Part shown: positions 53,701 through 64,000 of the stretch, one piece after another | How positions within the stretch are numbered: the first letter of the stretch is position 1 | How the letters are laid out: the number at the start of each line of letters is the position of its first letter | Assembly: GCA_031763025.1 (NCBI GenBank) | Contig: JASSKH010000014.1 | Span: 9,104,563 to 9,168,562, forward strand | Origin: Macrocystis pyrifera | Lineage: Eukaryota > Sar > Phaeophyceae > Laminariales > Laminariaceae | Direction: 5' to 3' | DNA: 64,000 bases | Translations under genes and position numbers: made by a program | The notes under the pieces: model-generated | The model's database searches: none | Seen by the model: the letters and a program-made list of their open reading frames with translations, nothing else | What the model was told of the DNA's origin: nothing

Positions 53701-56700
53701 AAGGGCATCTACCGCAATCCACTTTCACAGTAGAGAACGCAATTTTCACGGTGGGTATGCCATTGCCGCATTGATGACGATGTAGCGATCACCAGTTCGT
53801 GCTATATATGTTCTGCCTTATATCATATAATGAGGGCGGTGTGTCAGGTTGAAGCTTAATCTAGCCCAGCGAAGGAGTCACAGGAAAACAACGTTTTGAT
53901 TTGACTAGCCGTGACGCACAAGCAATGGGAGAAGAGGGGCCCCGAGAAGGTGATAAATATATTTCATGTAGCACAATGTAGTCGCATACAGCCGTAAACC
54001 CACGCGACTCACGCAAGCGTGTGCATCGGCATGCGCAATTGCTTGCAAAAGTACGATCTTCCTGTCGAAATGAGGGTACATCCACGATTAAACAGACGTA
54101 CACCTGGTACACAATTTACGACCCACATCGTCGATGCAGCACGTGCATCCTTCGGAAAGGGCACCCTCTTCATTGTACCCCTGTGTTGAAAGACTTCCTT
54201 ACATCGACATCATCCACGGCGTCTCCGATGTCGTATACTAAGATACCATACTGCAGTAGACTATGGGGTTTGTTACTATGCTGTGGTATACAATGTTTGA
54301 TATGGTGTGGCATATGGTGCTGAAAACGATATTAGTTCCGCTTGTGGAGACGCACCAGAGGCAATTGAGAGGCCCTCTGCTTGAGGAGTTTAATAATTGA
54401 GCATCTGTCGATAGCAACCTCTATGATTCCCTTTAAATCTCCGGAGAATCTTGTTTTTGCGGTGTTCATATTCGGCAGTGCTTCCTGGGCTGGATGCGAT
54501 CGTTCAGATGAGCAGCACAGTACTACTCCAGCAGTATTCGTTAGTGCGGGCGGTGAAGCACACACGGCTTGAAAGCAACACGTTCGATACGTGAATACCA
54601 CAGCAGCAGCCCCATGCCATTGCCCGGCCGTATAAAAAAGAATTATTAGTCGTGACTCGGGAGGGGTCGCGTTCGTTGTGCGAGGAGTCAGTTGCTGTCC
54701 CTGCATGCGCCGTACTTGTTTGCCGATGTTCCATGGACCAAAAGATAGTCGGTTGAGACGATGGGGTTGTCGATTGTCGACATGATATGAAGGTATGATG
54801 CGCCTCACCAAATGGGTACAAACTGCACACAAAACATGCTGACTTGTGAAGTAAGGCATTTCACTTTTCACGCCGCCTTTACCAAGCGATAAACCAAATC
54901 GCAGCGCATGAGGCTAGTATAGATAGACTATGTGTGACAAACTCAATTGCAGGCCAGACTACAGGAGGTATATTCTAGATGAACATGCGTTCGTAAAGCA
55001 ACTGCTGTAAGCTGCGAGTGCCGATACGGTTCCCATCACGGGGTCTCTAGCGTGCCAACACCCTTCAGTTGCCACATATCTGCGTGTATGTGCGAAGGCT
55101 CAAGAGGGCCAAGGAAATAACACTCGCTATGTTATTCCTTTTGTTGGGTGCTGTATTTGCCGAAAATGTGGAATTGAGAGTGAACGGCACCATTTCGGTT
55201 GCGAATGATTCAGCCGGCAACGAAGGAGCTAAGAAAGTAGACTACACACCATGTTCAATTTTACGTGGTTTACTTTCCGTTTCCGGCGCAATCGCTCACT
55301 AGTCCGTACACTGCATTGCGAACTCGCGCGGTTTGCTTCACATGGAATGTACTGTAGTTCGACCACTACGTTGACAAATGAAGCCCACAGCGGAATATGG
55401 CATGGCGATGTCGTTGAAACGGAAAATAGGAGCGCCATCGTCAGCGACAAATCGAGCGACAATTGCCACCGTCGGCTTTTGCTTAAACATCAGTATCATT
55501 ATCAACATCAGTATCAACATCAGTGTCAACATCAATATCAGTACCTACATCAGTACCAGTGTAATTGCAGTAGTATTAACATAATAGTGACAACGTCAGT
55601 ATCGGCATCAACATCAACATCAACATCAACACTAACCCAACCCACAGGTTCATAAAGCACGAGGTAGTGTTGATTTGCCGGCGGGTTATTTCCTGCAAAG
55701 AAGCTGAAAAGAGTAGAGCAAAGAATCGAAACACCGGTACAACGATAGCCCTTGTACAAGTTATTTCGCATCGAGACAAGCACGTGCAGGGTTGTTGGCG
55801 CTGCTATGATGCACCAGCCCAATCTTATACGGCAGTTGTTCAATATTTTAATCAAGCACATTTGACTCGATATACGCGTAGATCACTTTCTAGTGTTGGG
55901 TACATGCTGTTGGGTGTTGGTCGGTGATGAAGATGTGTACATAAAACGTTGAAGGCACGCCTGTTATAGTTTTTACATCAGTGAGTGATATAGTGGTATG
56001 CGACGATCTCTCGAGAAAGCGTCGATGGCAAACCTCAGCAACTCTACCCAATACCTGTGCGTACTACGAGCTGGTTTCAGCGAGAAGCACAAGATTTCAC
56101 CTTCGGGCGACCAAATATACACACCACGTCGATGGTTTTGATACTGAACATGTCTACATGACCGCATCAACATGGGGGAGAAATGCCTGTCACGTTCTTG
56201 TTTTTTCGAGCCTACAAGGCTGTGACAAGAAACGCCTGCCAGAGTACCAAAGCAGCGTATTGAGCAAGTTTGCATTGAGTAAAGTTGAAACCTTGGGGGA
56301 AAAATTACCCTCACGCGAATTTATGTTTGGACAGATATTTTTTTATATTTGATCACCAAACCTTGGCATGGTTGCTCTTCATGGCAACAACAAAGAAAGC
56401 GAGGGGTGGCTGTTTTGGGTTTTGTTTGGGCGTCAGTTAAAGTCAAAAGTGCCGAAAACTCTCGAAAAAAAGTAAAATTGAGCCTTAAGAACGAACAAAA
56501 CAAAAATCAAACAAGGTCAGGTCTCAATTGGGTCACATCACCATGAAGAACAACCGTGACAAATTTTGTACTTCAGCTCTCTAAAACCATGGTGCAGACT
56601 TCCGACGCTAAAAATCTTCCGCCTGTCGCTGGAACCAGCTCATACAGTACGATTGATCTGTTTCTGGGTGGTACTAGCAGACCCTTCGAAGGGGGAGTCC

Positions 56701-59700
56701 GTTGCATAACCGGGTACCTGGAAATCCGGCAGGATAACGACTACCCGGGTAGCTGGATACGCGAAACACCCTTTCACTCACCGGATCTGGCGTCGAGCGC
56801 TATCCTTCTATCCGTTCGGTAACCGTGAAGACTCACCGACAATCCGCTTCCCTGCCCCCAGGTGCCATCTACGCGTCTTCCTCAAATATACAAATCGTCG
56901 GCGAATCATTTTTTGGCTTCAACTCAGTTGGAAGCAGCGGAGGTAAGATCATCGCGTTGGCTGTACGCGCTTCTTACAGATTCTCGGCGTACCTACTGTA
57001 GAACCGCATACAAGAGACCTTCAGTGTTGTAAGCTGAACATTACCGTTGTGCACGAGAATGTCTTCGCCAATATGATAACATGAGTATCGCGACGTCGTT
57101 GGTAGTTGATAGTTGCGCAGATCAATATGCTTTCGTACTTGAGTACATGCTGCTGGTCTTGGGGTCGTACTGCGCGACTGATTTTCACAGCTATCGCAAA
57201 CGAGCGTTGGAAAGCATCGGGTGTCTTCGCCTTGGAAGCCTTTCACAGGAAAGTTTACATATCTTCTGAAAGTAGTACTGTAGTATACTGGCCTGTACTG
57301 TAGTTTAATATGGTAGTCTCCGTGCGGTTATATTAGTTGAACGTCGAGTCTCCACCCCTCTTATTGGTGCAAGCGGAGTTCAGTGTAAGTGGTGCGTTCG
57401 ACGTCCACTGCATAAAGTGGTCCCAGTATGCGCCAGATTTACGTCCATCTAACGCTTGACTTGCCAGCCTTGAGTATGAAATTCGGAGAAGACGTTCAGG
57501 CCGGCATTGCCCTGTTACATGGTCGTCCACGAAGTTTGAGGATGTCTTTTTTTATTTTGTGTATACTACATGCAGGCGCATTGTTTGTACACAACTGTTC
57601 AGCCAACATCACCGGCAGCATCACCTTCGGTCACCACTACGCCGGAGAGGACGGAGGTACGAAAATATCCAATGCGTTTCCTACAAACCTGCGATGCGTT
57701 TTATTCGTCGGGTAACTAATCTACGAGCATAGTGTAGACCGCACACTTTATTTCGAGTATCAAACGAGTTTTGTTTTTTCAGAACTCTGGTCGTCACTCA
57801 GACAGTTACCTCAGCAACGAGCACGGACGGCAATGCCGAGATAGTTTAGGTCATGTTAGGCGAAATCTTGATCACAAGAAGATCAGTCTACCGAACCCGG
57901 CGCCGATTCACAGAGACTTGACATGAATAGTCCAGGAGTCCACACGCCTGCAGTTCGGCACAGTGAGACGACTAAATACGGAACATATTCCAAGGTGTTC
58001 TAAAACCCAAGAAACGCCGCCAATTGGGGTCGCTATCAACCGATTCCTCATAATCAACCGATTCCTCATAACACGAGTCTATAAGTGCACTATTTGTGTG
58101 TATTCCTTTAGCTTCCGGTTGCTTGGGCACTGAACCGTGTCTGCATCTGTATTACTGATGTACTTCCTACGTGTAGTGTAAGGCTTTTAATGCGTCAGCA
58201 TTGCTTGCACGGTAAACGACAGCCCATGCAAGCGACCGACCTGTGTCGTGATCATAGCGGAATTGCTATCTAATTGTTGCTGGAGCGTCGCGCGTAGTAC
58301 TTATTTTCCAGATGAATGCCCTAGGCCCAATTATGACAGTGGCTCGCGTTTGACTTGCACGGTGAACGTGATGTTCTCGTGAACTTGCCTACTAGGTGTC
58401 CCACGCAAGCACAAAACTTTCACTACCACTACTTGCAAATACGAAACCTGGAATAGCATTAACAAGATCAAACGTTGAAAAGAAACTAGACCAGACGTTG
58501 AAACGAACACAGCGGCTTATCAACAAATCGAAATATTCACTCTTTAAGTAGACATGTCAACATATCAAAAGGCAGGACCGCAGGCTAACAGCATCGATGG
58601 CCCGCATCGAAATATTCACTCTTTAAGTAGACATGTCAACATATCAAAAGGCAGGACCGCAGGCTAACAGCATCGATGGCCCGCGCTCAGTGCTCCACGT
58701 CAACCTACTACTGTACTATGTCGTCTTGTGGTTGAAAAGTGTATCTGCTCATGGTAGCTCAGGTACAATAAGACATTTCCAACTTGGCTGCCAAATACTA
58801 CCCGGTCAGTATTGTCAGCTCTTCAGCGTCAAACGTATTTCCTGATATGAGCAAAGCAAACACTGCGGTCGTTGGGGACTCTGTATCGTTTTGCTTCAAC
58901 GTCAGACAAGATTGAGTACACACAAGGCTCGCTCCACTCGCCATTCTTGGTATTCACCAACGCTCCGCCGGTGCCAATGTATCATTGATCATGTCTGTCT
59001 CGTTCGAATGCTCGTATCGCCTCACAATGTTTGCCACACCGTGAGCGAGTGGTCACAAATATATTTCAGTGAAAATGAATACAACTTTACAAAAACAAAA
59101 TGGTTCCCGCCTCGCCCGTAGGTGCTGTGTCTGCGTACGAGTCGCAGGTTTACGTCCATGGCATTTCTACGTTTCGGGGCAATTCAGCTCTCGAAGAGGG
59201 AGGTGAGAAAGGGTGCACCAAGGGCTCGATCAGTATACTGTACATACTAGCATATAATATTCTTGGTATGTGATAGCGCGTACCTACTGTAGTCGGTCTT
59301 GGATTCGTATGGCCTACCGTACGAAAAATCAAACTGCATCAAGTACCTTTTATAGAAGCAGTAGGGCTAGGGTATGGTTAACGTCAGGATGTGCTGCGCG
59401 CACGTGGACTAGACGTACCTCAAGACCTATGTTCTCTCGGCATCATCTACTCGTGAGGCAATGATGATAGGAAAAACCCCTGCCCATTGCTCGTGCCCAC
59501 ATAAGGACGTGGTGGGGAAACCTCAAGCGTATGCGGAGCCATGAACACAGTGGACACGCAAAATGAGCATACCGTCGTGCGTCGTAAAGGATTGCCTGTC
59601 TGGTTTTTAGCTTCGTAAACGTAGGCCTGATGCACGGATATCTATCTTGTACTGGTGTGTATTGGCATGACACACGCTGTCTATCAGAAGTCGGCAACAC

Positions 59701-62700
59701 ATGCCGCGACACGTTAGCATTGCCATAGTAGCAAGTGTGTTATGCTTACACACAAATAAAGGGCAAAGGCAAACTGCTCAACGGGGCATGCGCAGGTACT
59801 GTAGGTCCGTTTCAATCGATTCCCCAATATGCGCAGCTCCACCGCCGCAAGGCAGCACCCGTACCACCTGTAGGTGCTTGTTCATCGCTAACGTTTTGCG
59901 AACTATTGACTACACCATGTTACAGAACAACGCTCGCATGATGCGGTTATTGAAGGGGTTGGGCGAACGAACTGCTGGCATTCTCGTCGACGCGCGTGAC
60001 GGTCGCAAATGCTCCGCCCTTTATCTCTTGACGTAGGTGCCTTGTTTGCAAAAGATTCGGACGTACACATCGATGGCGAGACATGGTTTGAGAACAACTC
60101 AGCCGGCGATAAGGGAGGTGAGAAATTGCACAATCCTTTTGGGACTGATAAATTATCTAACCCTAAGTTACCTGTTTGCACAGGTAGCGCAATTCATGCT
60201 GTAAGGGGCAACGCCTTCAGACGTTTCCGTACCTGTGCTTGCGTTTTGATCACACCCGTAATGATCAACTAAGTTATACTAAAGATTTGTTGCGAACTGC
60301 CGTAGTAGACAAATACATGTGGGGAGCGACAGGGAGTATATCACAGGGGACCGCCTTCCTCCGCTAATTTTGGTCACCGGGACCGACGATTAAGCGACCA
60401 TCGTCGGCACTTTGTCAGCGAGACCACCCTGTTAGAGGATAAAATCAGTGCCACCCAATCGTTGTTGCCTTTTATTGCACCTCGAACCCAATATTGTCGC
60501 ATTTTCAGCCTTTGTTTGCACTAAGTATCCTCGACCAATACGGGCCAGCGTGGAGCCCAGGCGGGCGTCAGCCTGCCGCAGCGAAAGACCCTTTGTAAAA
60601 TCATATATTTATATATCAGGTATTTGTTAGTAGCTTGTCCTTACATTGTGATCATGCTTGCATTGTTCAACTCTTGCCCCACAACAAAATTACATTTCGT
60701 TGCGCGTCTCCCCCTTCTACTGCTGTAAGGTTAACAAGTTATCCCACCAGTGTTTTTGAGCAATTCCACATGCATTTGATTTATTTGCTTCGGACCACTG
60801 ATCGGGAAGCTCAAAATAAAAACAAAAACAAAACAAAAACAAAACGTACGGAGCTCTATGAGAAACAAAAAATCACGCACGTATGTCGTTCGTCCTATTG
60901 TTCCCCCTATCAAGGAAGATCTTGTATGTACGTAATTCGAGTTTGTATATATTTGTTTTGGTCGGGCCAACCTCTATATATGTGAGATCTCAATTGTTGA
61001 CCTCGTATGTGATACCTTTTCTGAAATCTCCTTTCGTTTCGTAGCCGCAAAATATTTACAGTATGTCGGTATGCCTGTTTAAGCGGATGTGCCTCATTAC
61101 TATCCTCCCTATTCGCAGGTGCAATTTCCGCCGCCATCTCGAACATATTTCTCGACGGCCGGACTATGATAACGAACAACTCAGCGGTTGACAACGGAGG
61201 TGAAGAAAGACTCGTCATCATGGAATCATATAATATGGCGTCATCGCCTTAGTAGACTAAGCGATGTGGCACCATGCATGGGGTTCGAACGATGCTGGTC
61301 GTATGGCGATTGGGTTTGAACAATGTAATGCGGTTTCACTTTGAGTGTTTCGTATGAGTTACCATGCTTTGGTGCTTGGGCTTGACGCCAAGGGATCAAG
61401 AACCAAAGAAACCCACCCTCTCCCCATGTTTTGGGGCGGTGTTGTTCGGAGTATTACTGGCCAGCAGATATGTATTGCTACGAGCTGCAGTATCCTAGCT
61501 CCCACGTTTGATAGCAAAGGATGAGCTAAGCGGCCTTTTCCTGCGCATGTGCTGAGGTCCATGGTAGCCAACTAACAAAAAAAGGCAAACAACTATAAAT
61601 CGAATATTCTAGAGCTCGAGAAACAGACTTGCGTCAGGTGCCTTCGCATTTACCGAGTCACAGGTGTCCACGAGAATAACTTTATCGTTGCAGCTCTTTT
61701 TCGTACACACGCACAGTAAGACAGAAACTAGAGAATTTGTCGACGCTACTTTCAAACGATTTCCGGGGCGACGTCTCGTGAAATCCCTAGACCCGTCGTC
61801 TGCCAACGTCGTATGTCGTTTCTAATTCGTTCAATAGGTTGGATGTCCGGTTTGGCGTGTCGCATAGATCGGATGTCCCCTTTGACGCTTTACGTAGATC
61901 GTATATCCCTTTTGACGCGTTGAGGGCGCCGGGTGTCCCTTTTGACGCTTGAGATAGATCTGATATCCCTTTTGACACGATAGTTGAGCCGGATGTTCCT
62001 TTTGAAGCGTTGACAGGTCAGATGCCCCTGCTGATGTGTAACATAGGTGTGATGCCCCTGTCGATGCGCTTACTACTGCAGGTGGGATAATATCTATTTT
62101 GACGCGTTCAAAAAGTCAAGTAGTCGAATCGTCGCACTAGCTAGCTAACCCCTCGTGGTTTGAGCCTCCTATAGGAGATGCAGGTCTCTCGAACTCTAGT
62201 CGGGCATCACTATACAATATTTTAGAGTGCTGAGTTTTGCCTGTCGTCAAAATATGTCGTAGTGTATTAGGCCACCGATGGTTTCAGCTGACGACGAGAT
62301 TCCGTACCGACAGTGTCAATAGTGGTCGCTGCGCGTTTTGTTCTCCACGCACGAAACGCAGAATCAAACGCCTCTTGTCAATGTCTAATATGAGTCCTTT
62401 ATAGCACAGCAGCGGGGATCGGGTAAACCAAATCCGTCTTAATTTATTTGTGTTACATAGACGAGGTAATGTGAAAAAAAAAGGCTCGGCCATAATATTC
62501 CATATTTCAACACGCCCCCTTGATGGGAGCTCGGTCGCTAGAAGAACGTATACAAAAATGTGTTGCAAGCTGCTACAGAGTGACTAAGGTTATGCTTGGA
62601 CGATATTTTTGGCCCGCGTATGAACGGCGGCAACACGTCATGTACTCTTGTTGCACAATACTCGTTGTGCCAACATTTGCGGGTTATGTTCTACAAACCA

Positions 62701-63972
62701 AGTGCAGACCCATCTGTTGTGCTTTATAGACCCCCCTGGATAGAATCCTAGAGCTAAGAAGACGAATATAATAGAACATAATATCCTAAAATCCTGCAGG
62801 TTTCTGCCCTGTACAACGTGTACCGTTCAGTTCTTGTTAATAGCTTGTACTCGTAATAATACCGAAGGATCAAGGGCAAGTAATTCGGTCAACTAATTTG
62901 TCGATTGGCTGTACAAGCTACCCGTGGTACAAAGACCTAGAACATAGGTGTGATACCATACAAGCCCAGCTGTCATATAGTATCGACGACATTGAAGTCT
63001 GCTACTAGTATGTGCTCCTGGGTGCTCTGATCACCTCTCACCTCGCCTTGATACGTCAGTCTAATAGGCTTCGTCAGCCTCTCAGATCGGCACCATTTTC
63101 CTGGCATCGTGTCGCAGCGTTCGTAGCATGTTACCCGCGTCTCTTTTGCGGACCTCTAACCCAACGTCGACTAGGACTGGTCGTGAGTACGAGCAAGATT
63201 CACTGGTCTTTTAATCAGAAGGCGTGTATGAGGAATGGTGCGCTGCGTACCTGTATAAACCAGGGTCCGGTCTGTCACCTGTCATTATGTGCACATAGAC
63301 AACGAACTTAAACAGGTAAAGATGTCGACATGGTGTCGTCACGTCGCACCTGTAGTATTTCCTTAATATCGTCCTGTATTCCCACAAAAATCTGAACGTC
63401 ATGGCAATTCTAGAAGGATGTTAGACCTGTTTTTTTTCACTCCACGGTGAGGGTTGAACATTTTGGGCGAAATGTTTCTTACCAATTGAGTTCCTTAAGT
63501 GAATAGCTACCAGTTAGGATGAACATTTTACTCGTATATTCGTTTTAGGACTAGCGCATACAAGTGCCAGTCGGATGATCCGAACGAATTTCTTCCAAGT
63601 ATTGTATCGGGTGAGATATTGAGCTCCTAATGCGAGGGACTCAGGAACGTCGGGTGCACCCCGACTGTGGGATAGCGTATTACACCAAGTGAATCTACGT
63701 ATTTGGCTTCACTTTATGGTTGGTCCTCCGGTAGAATGGGCCTCGACTATTCGCAGCGCCCTTTGGGTTGTTAAATCTGTCATTTTTCGCGCCCTCAGGA
63801 ACGGCACCCGAGACCGCATTTTATTCCACTGCAACTGCGCGTAATGTGACGAATCGGAAACACCAACGAGACGTTGTCCTACCCGCAGGTGCTATCTATG
63901 TGGCGGTGGACTCTAATGTGTACCTCACCGGCGAGTCACATTCGAGCTACAACTCAGGGAAACGCGACGGAG
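50248..63972 (+). CDS. Secreted parallel beta-helix (pectin-lyase-fold-like) protein, many-exon gene, 3' end outside window
   Basis: Nine usable exons are visible: 50248-50713, 53463-53543, 54905-54967, 56862-56942, 57576-57656, 59122-59202, 60037-60117, 61119-61199 and 63889-63972. All have AG acceptors, GT donors and phase-1 junctions, so they join in one frame. Each junction rebuilds Gly-Gly. Exon 1 gives a signal peptide (MGLAFVVAMAAILVLFSSFT) and a first helix region (GIFRVYNGSTLNLNNLLLEG). Later exons give one rung each with the pattern GAxxA…S.v.i.G.t.F..NSA...GG. Such proteins are exported or cell-surface and may bind or modify polysaccharide. No catalytic residues can be assigned, so an enzymatic role is not shown. 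The family is known in brown algal genomes, sometimes labelled polymorphic-outer-membrane-like. Exon choice is by pattern without transcript data, and extra exons may have been missed in the long first intron. Confidence 0.75.
50714..53462 (+). other. First intron, 2.75 kb
   Basis: Starts GTGAGACTG and ends CGTACTGCCAG. A minus-strand open frame at 52444-53034 lacks an ATG start and is not called. A short rung-like piece near 52020-52052 (ANEITNSLRKLTGG before GTTG) may be a decayed exon. Otherwise nothing recognised. Confidence 0.5.
53463..53543 (+). CDS. Rung exon 2 (81 nt)
   Basis: CTGCCAG|GTGCTATATATGCC start; encodes AIYADSSEVYIQG and TVFADNSAEDNGG; donor GG|GTGAG. Confidence 0.8.
54905..54967 (+). 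CDS. Rung exon 3, short (63 nt)
   Basis: Acceptor GCAG|CGCATGAGG, donor GGAG|GTATAT. Keeps phase 1-1 but is 18 nt shorter than its relatives and encodes a degenerate rung ending VTNSIAGQTTGG. Its status as a used exon is less certain than the others. Confidence 0.45.
55148..55228 (+). pseudogene. Rung exon with both splice signals lost
   Basis: Exactly 81 nt, in the right phase, encoding AVFAENVELRVNGTISV and ANDSAGNEGG. The acceptor dinucleotide is GG instead of AG (55146-55147) after an intact pyrimidine tract (TTATTCCTTTTGTTG), and the donor is CT instead of GT (55229-55230). Skipping it would not change the frame. Confidence 0.75.
55480..55645 (+). repeat. ATCAGTATCAACATC hexamer-type low complexity in an intron
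   Basis: Irregular repeats of CATCAGTATCAA and related units, from about 55490 to 55640. Intronic; ORFs across it are repeat-driven. Confidence 0.7.
56862..56942 (+). CDS. Rung exon (81 nt)
   Basis: CCTGCCCCCAG|GTGCC; encodes AIYASSSNIQIVGESFF and GFNSVGSSGG; donor GGAG|GTAAG. Confidence 0.85.
57576..57656 (+). CDS. Rung exon (81 nt)
   Basis: ATGCAG|GCGCATTG; encodes ALFVHNCSANITGSITF and GHHYAGEDGG; donor GGAG|GTACG. Confidence 0.8.
58527..58684 (+). repeat. Exact 79-bp tandem duplication in an intron
   Basis: 58527-58605 and 58606-58684 are identical (ATCGAAATATTCACTCTTTA … GCATCGATGGCCCGC). The perfect match implies a recent duplication, or an assembly artefact. Confidence 0.95.
59122..59202 (+). 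CDS. Rung exon (81 nt)
   Basis: CCCGTAG|GTGCTGTG; encodes AVSAYESQVYVHGISTF and RGNSALEEGG; donor GGAG|GTGAG. Confidence 0.85.
60037..60117 (+). CDS. Rung exon (81 nt)
   Basis: TGACGTAG|GTGCCTTG; encodes ALFAKDSDVHIDGETWF and ENNSAGDKGG; donor GGAG|GTGAG. Confidence 0.85.
61119..61199 (+). CDS. Rung exon (81 nt)
   Basis: CTATTCGCAG|GTGCAATT; encodes AISAAISNIFLDGRTMI and TNNSAVDNGG; donor GGAG|GTGAAG. Confidence 0.85.
61830..62120 (-). repeat. 30-bp minisatellite in an intron
   Basis: About ten copies of a unit like TAGATCGGATGTCCCTTTTG + ACGCGTTGAG. Because the period is 30 bp, the minus strand encodes a 10-residue repeat (SKGISDLSQA, SKGTPGALNA, SKGIYDLRKA). No start or gene context suggests that it is translated. 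Confidence 0.8.
63889..63972 (+). CDS. Rung exon (84 nt), last in window
   Basis: CTACCCGCAG|GTGCTATC; encodes AIYVAVDSNVYLTGESH and SSYNSGKRDGG, one residue longer than its relatives; donor GGAG|GTAAG. The gene must continue beyond 64000. Confidence 0.85.
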
Positions 63973-64000
63973 GTAAGTGACCACCCGGTACTATGTGTGC

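Noticed and set aside
56556-56822. 88-codon plus-strand frame directly before a rung exon
   Set aside because: It lies in the intron, lacks the rung pattern and has no acceptor or donor linking it to the gene.
1-64000. CRISPR arrays, bacterial operons, rRNA genes
   Set aside because: No regularly spaced identical repeats with unique spacers, no ribosome-binding-site-led gene clusters and no rRNA-like conserved blocks were seen; tandem repeats here are minisatellites without spacers.

Overview
The window looks like nuclear DNA of a brown alga, probably Ectocarpus-like. This is inferred from two things: a secreted parallel beta-helix (pectin-lyase-fold type) gene split into tiny exons by long introns, and the mix of chromovirus, copia and LINE relics. 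There are no operons, prokaryotic genes, rRNA genes, intact tRNA genes or CRISPR arrays. Most of the first 50 kb is intergenic repeat DNA with nested, truncated or decayed mobile elements. Species identity is an inference.

Region by region. 1-8.7 kb: a possible terminal exon (3-95), short duplications, a copia-type solo LTR (3.44-4.16 kb), a frame-shifted coding-like stretch (4.35-5.44 kb) running into a 72-bp minisatellite, LINE fragments (2.6, 5.9-6.7 kb) and a 562-bp hAT-like MITE (7.0-7.6 kb). 8.77-12.87 kb: one old dispersed repeat of about 1.27 kb, present without these insertions at 38.97-40.24 kb, swollen by a 1.7-kb TRIM retroelement, three tRNA-derived SINEs and a trinucleotide expansion. 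12.9-22 kb: more SINEs, a GC-rich minisatellite, a short telomere-like tract and a cluster of LINE copies in both orientations, one lacking its reverse transcriptase. 22-30 kb: mostly featureless, with minisatellites and a 489-bp fold-back element.

30.12-35.88 kb: a Ty3/Gypsy chromovirus on the minus strand with two identical 232-bp LTRs and one long gag-pol frame interrupted by a single in-frame TGA in RNase H. 36-43 kb: a LINE tail split by an insert with two tRNA-like heads, a 1-kb AGT/AGC/AGG microsatellite, the uninterrupted copy of the old composite repeat, and a copia 3' end (RNase H plus LTR). 43-50 kb: low-confidence ORFs and an inverted pair of LINE 3' ends.

50.25 kb to the window end: the best host gene, on the plus strand. 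A first exon encodes a signal peptide and the start of a beta-helix. It is followed by a series of mostly 81-nt phase 1-1 exons, each encoding one 27-residue rung ending in Gly-Gly, separated by introns of about 0.6-2.7 kb. One rung exon (55148-55228) has lost both splice signals. The gene continues past the window.

The mobile elements layer by age: the old composite repeat, then the diverged TRIM, then SINEs with recognisable target duplications, and last the chromovirus with identical LTRs.
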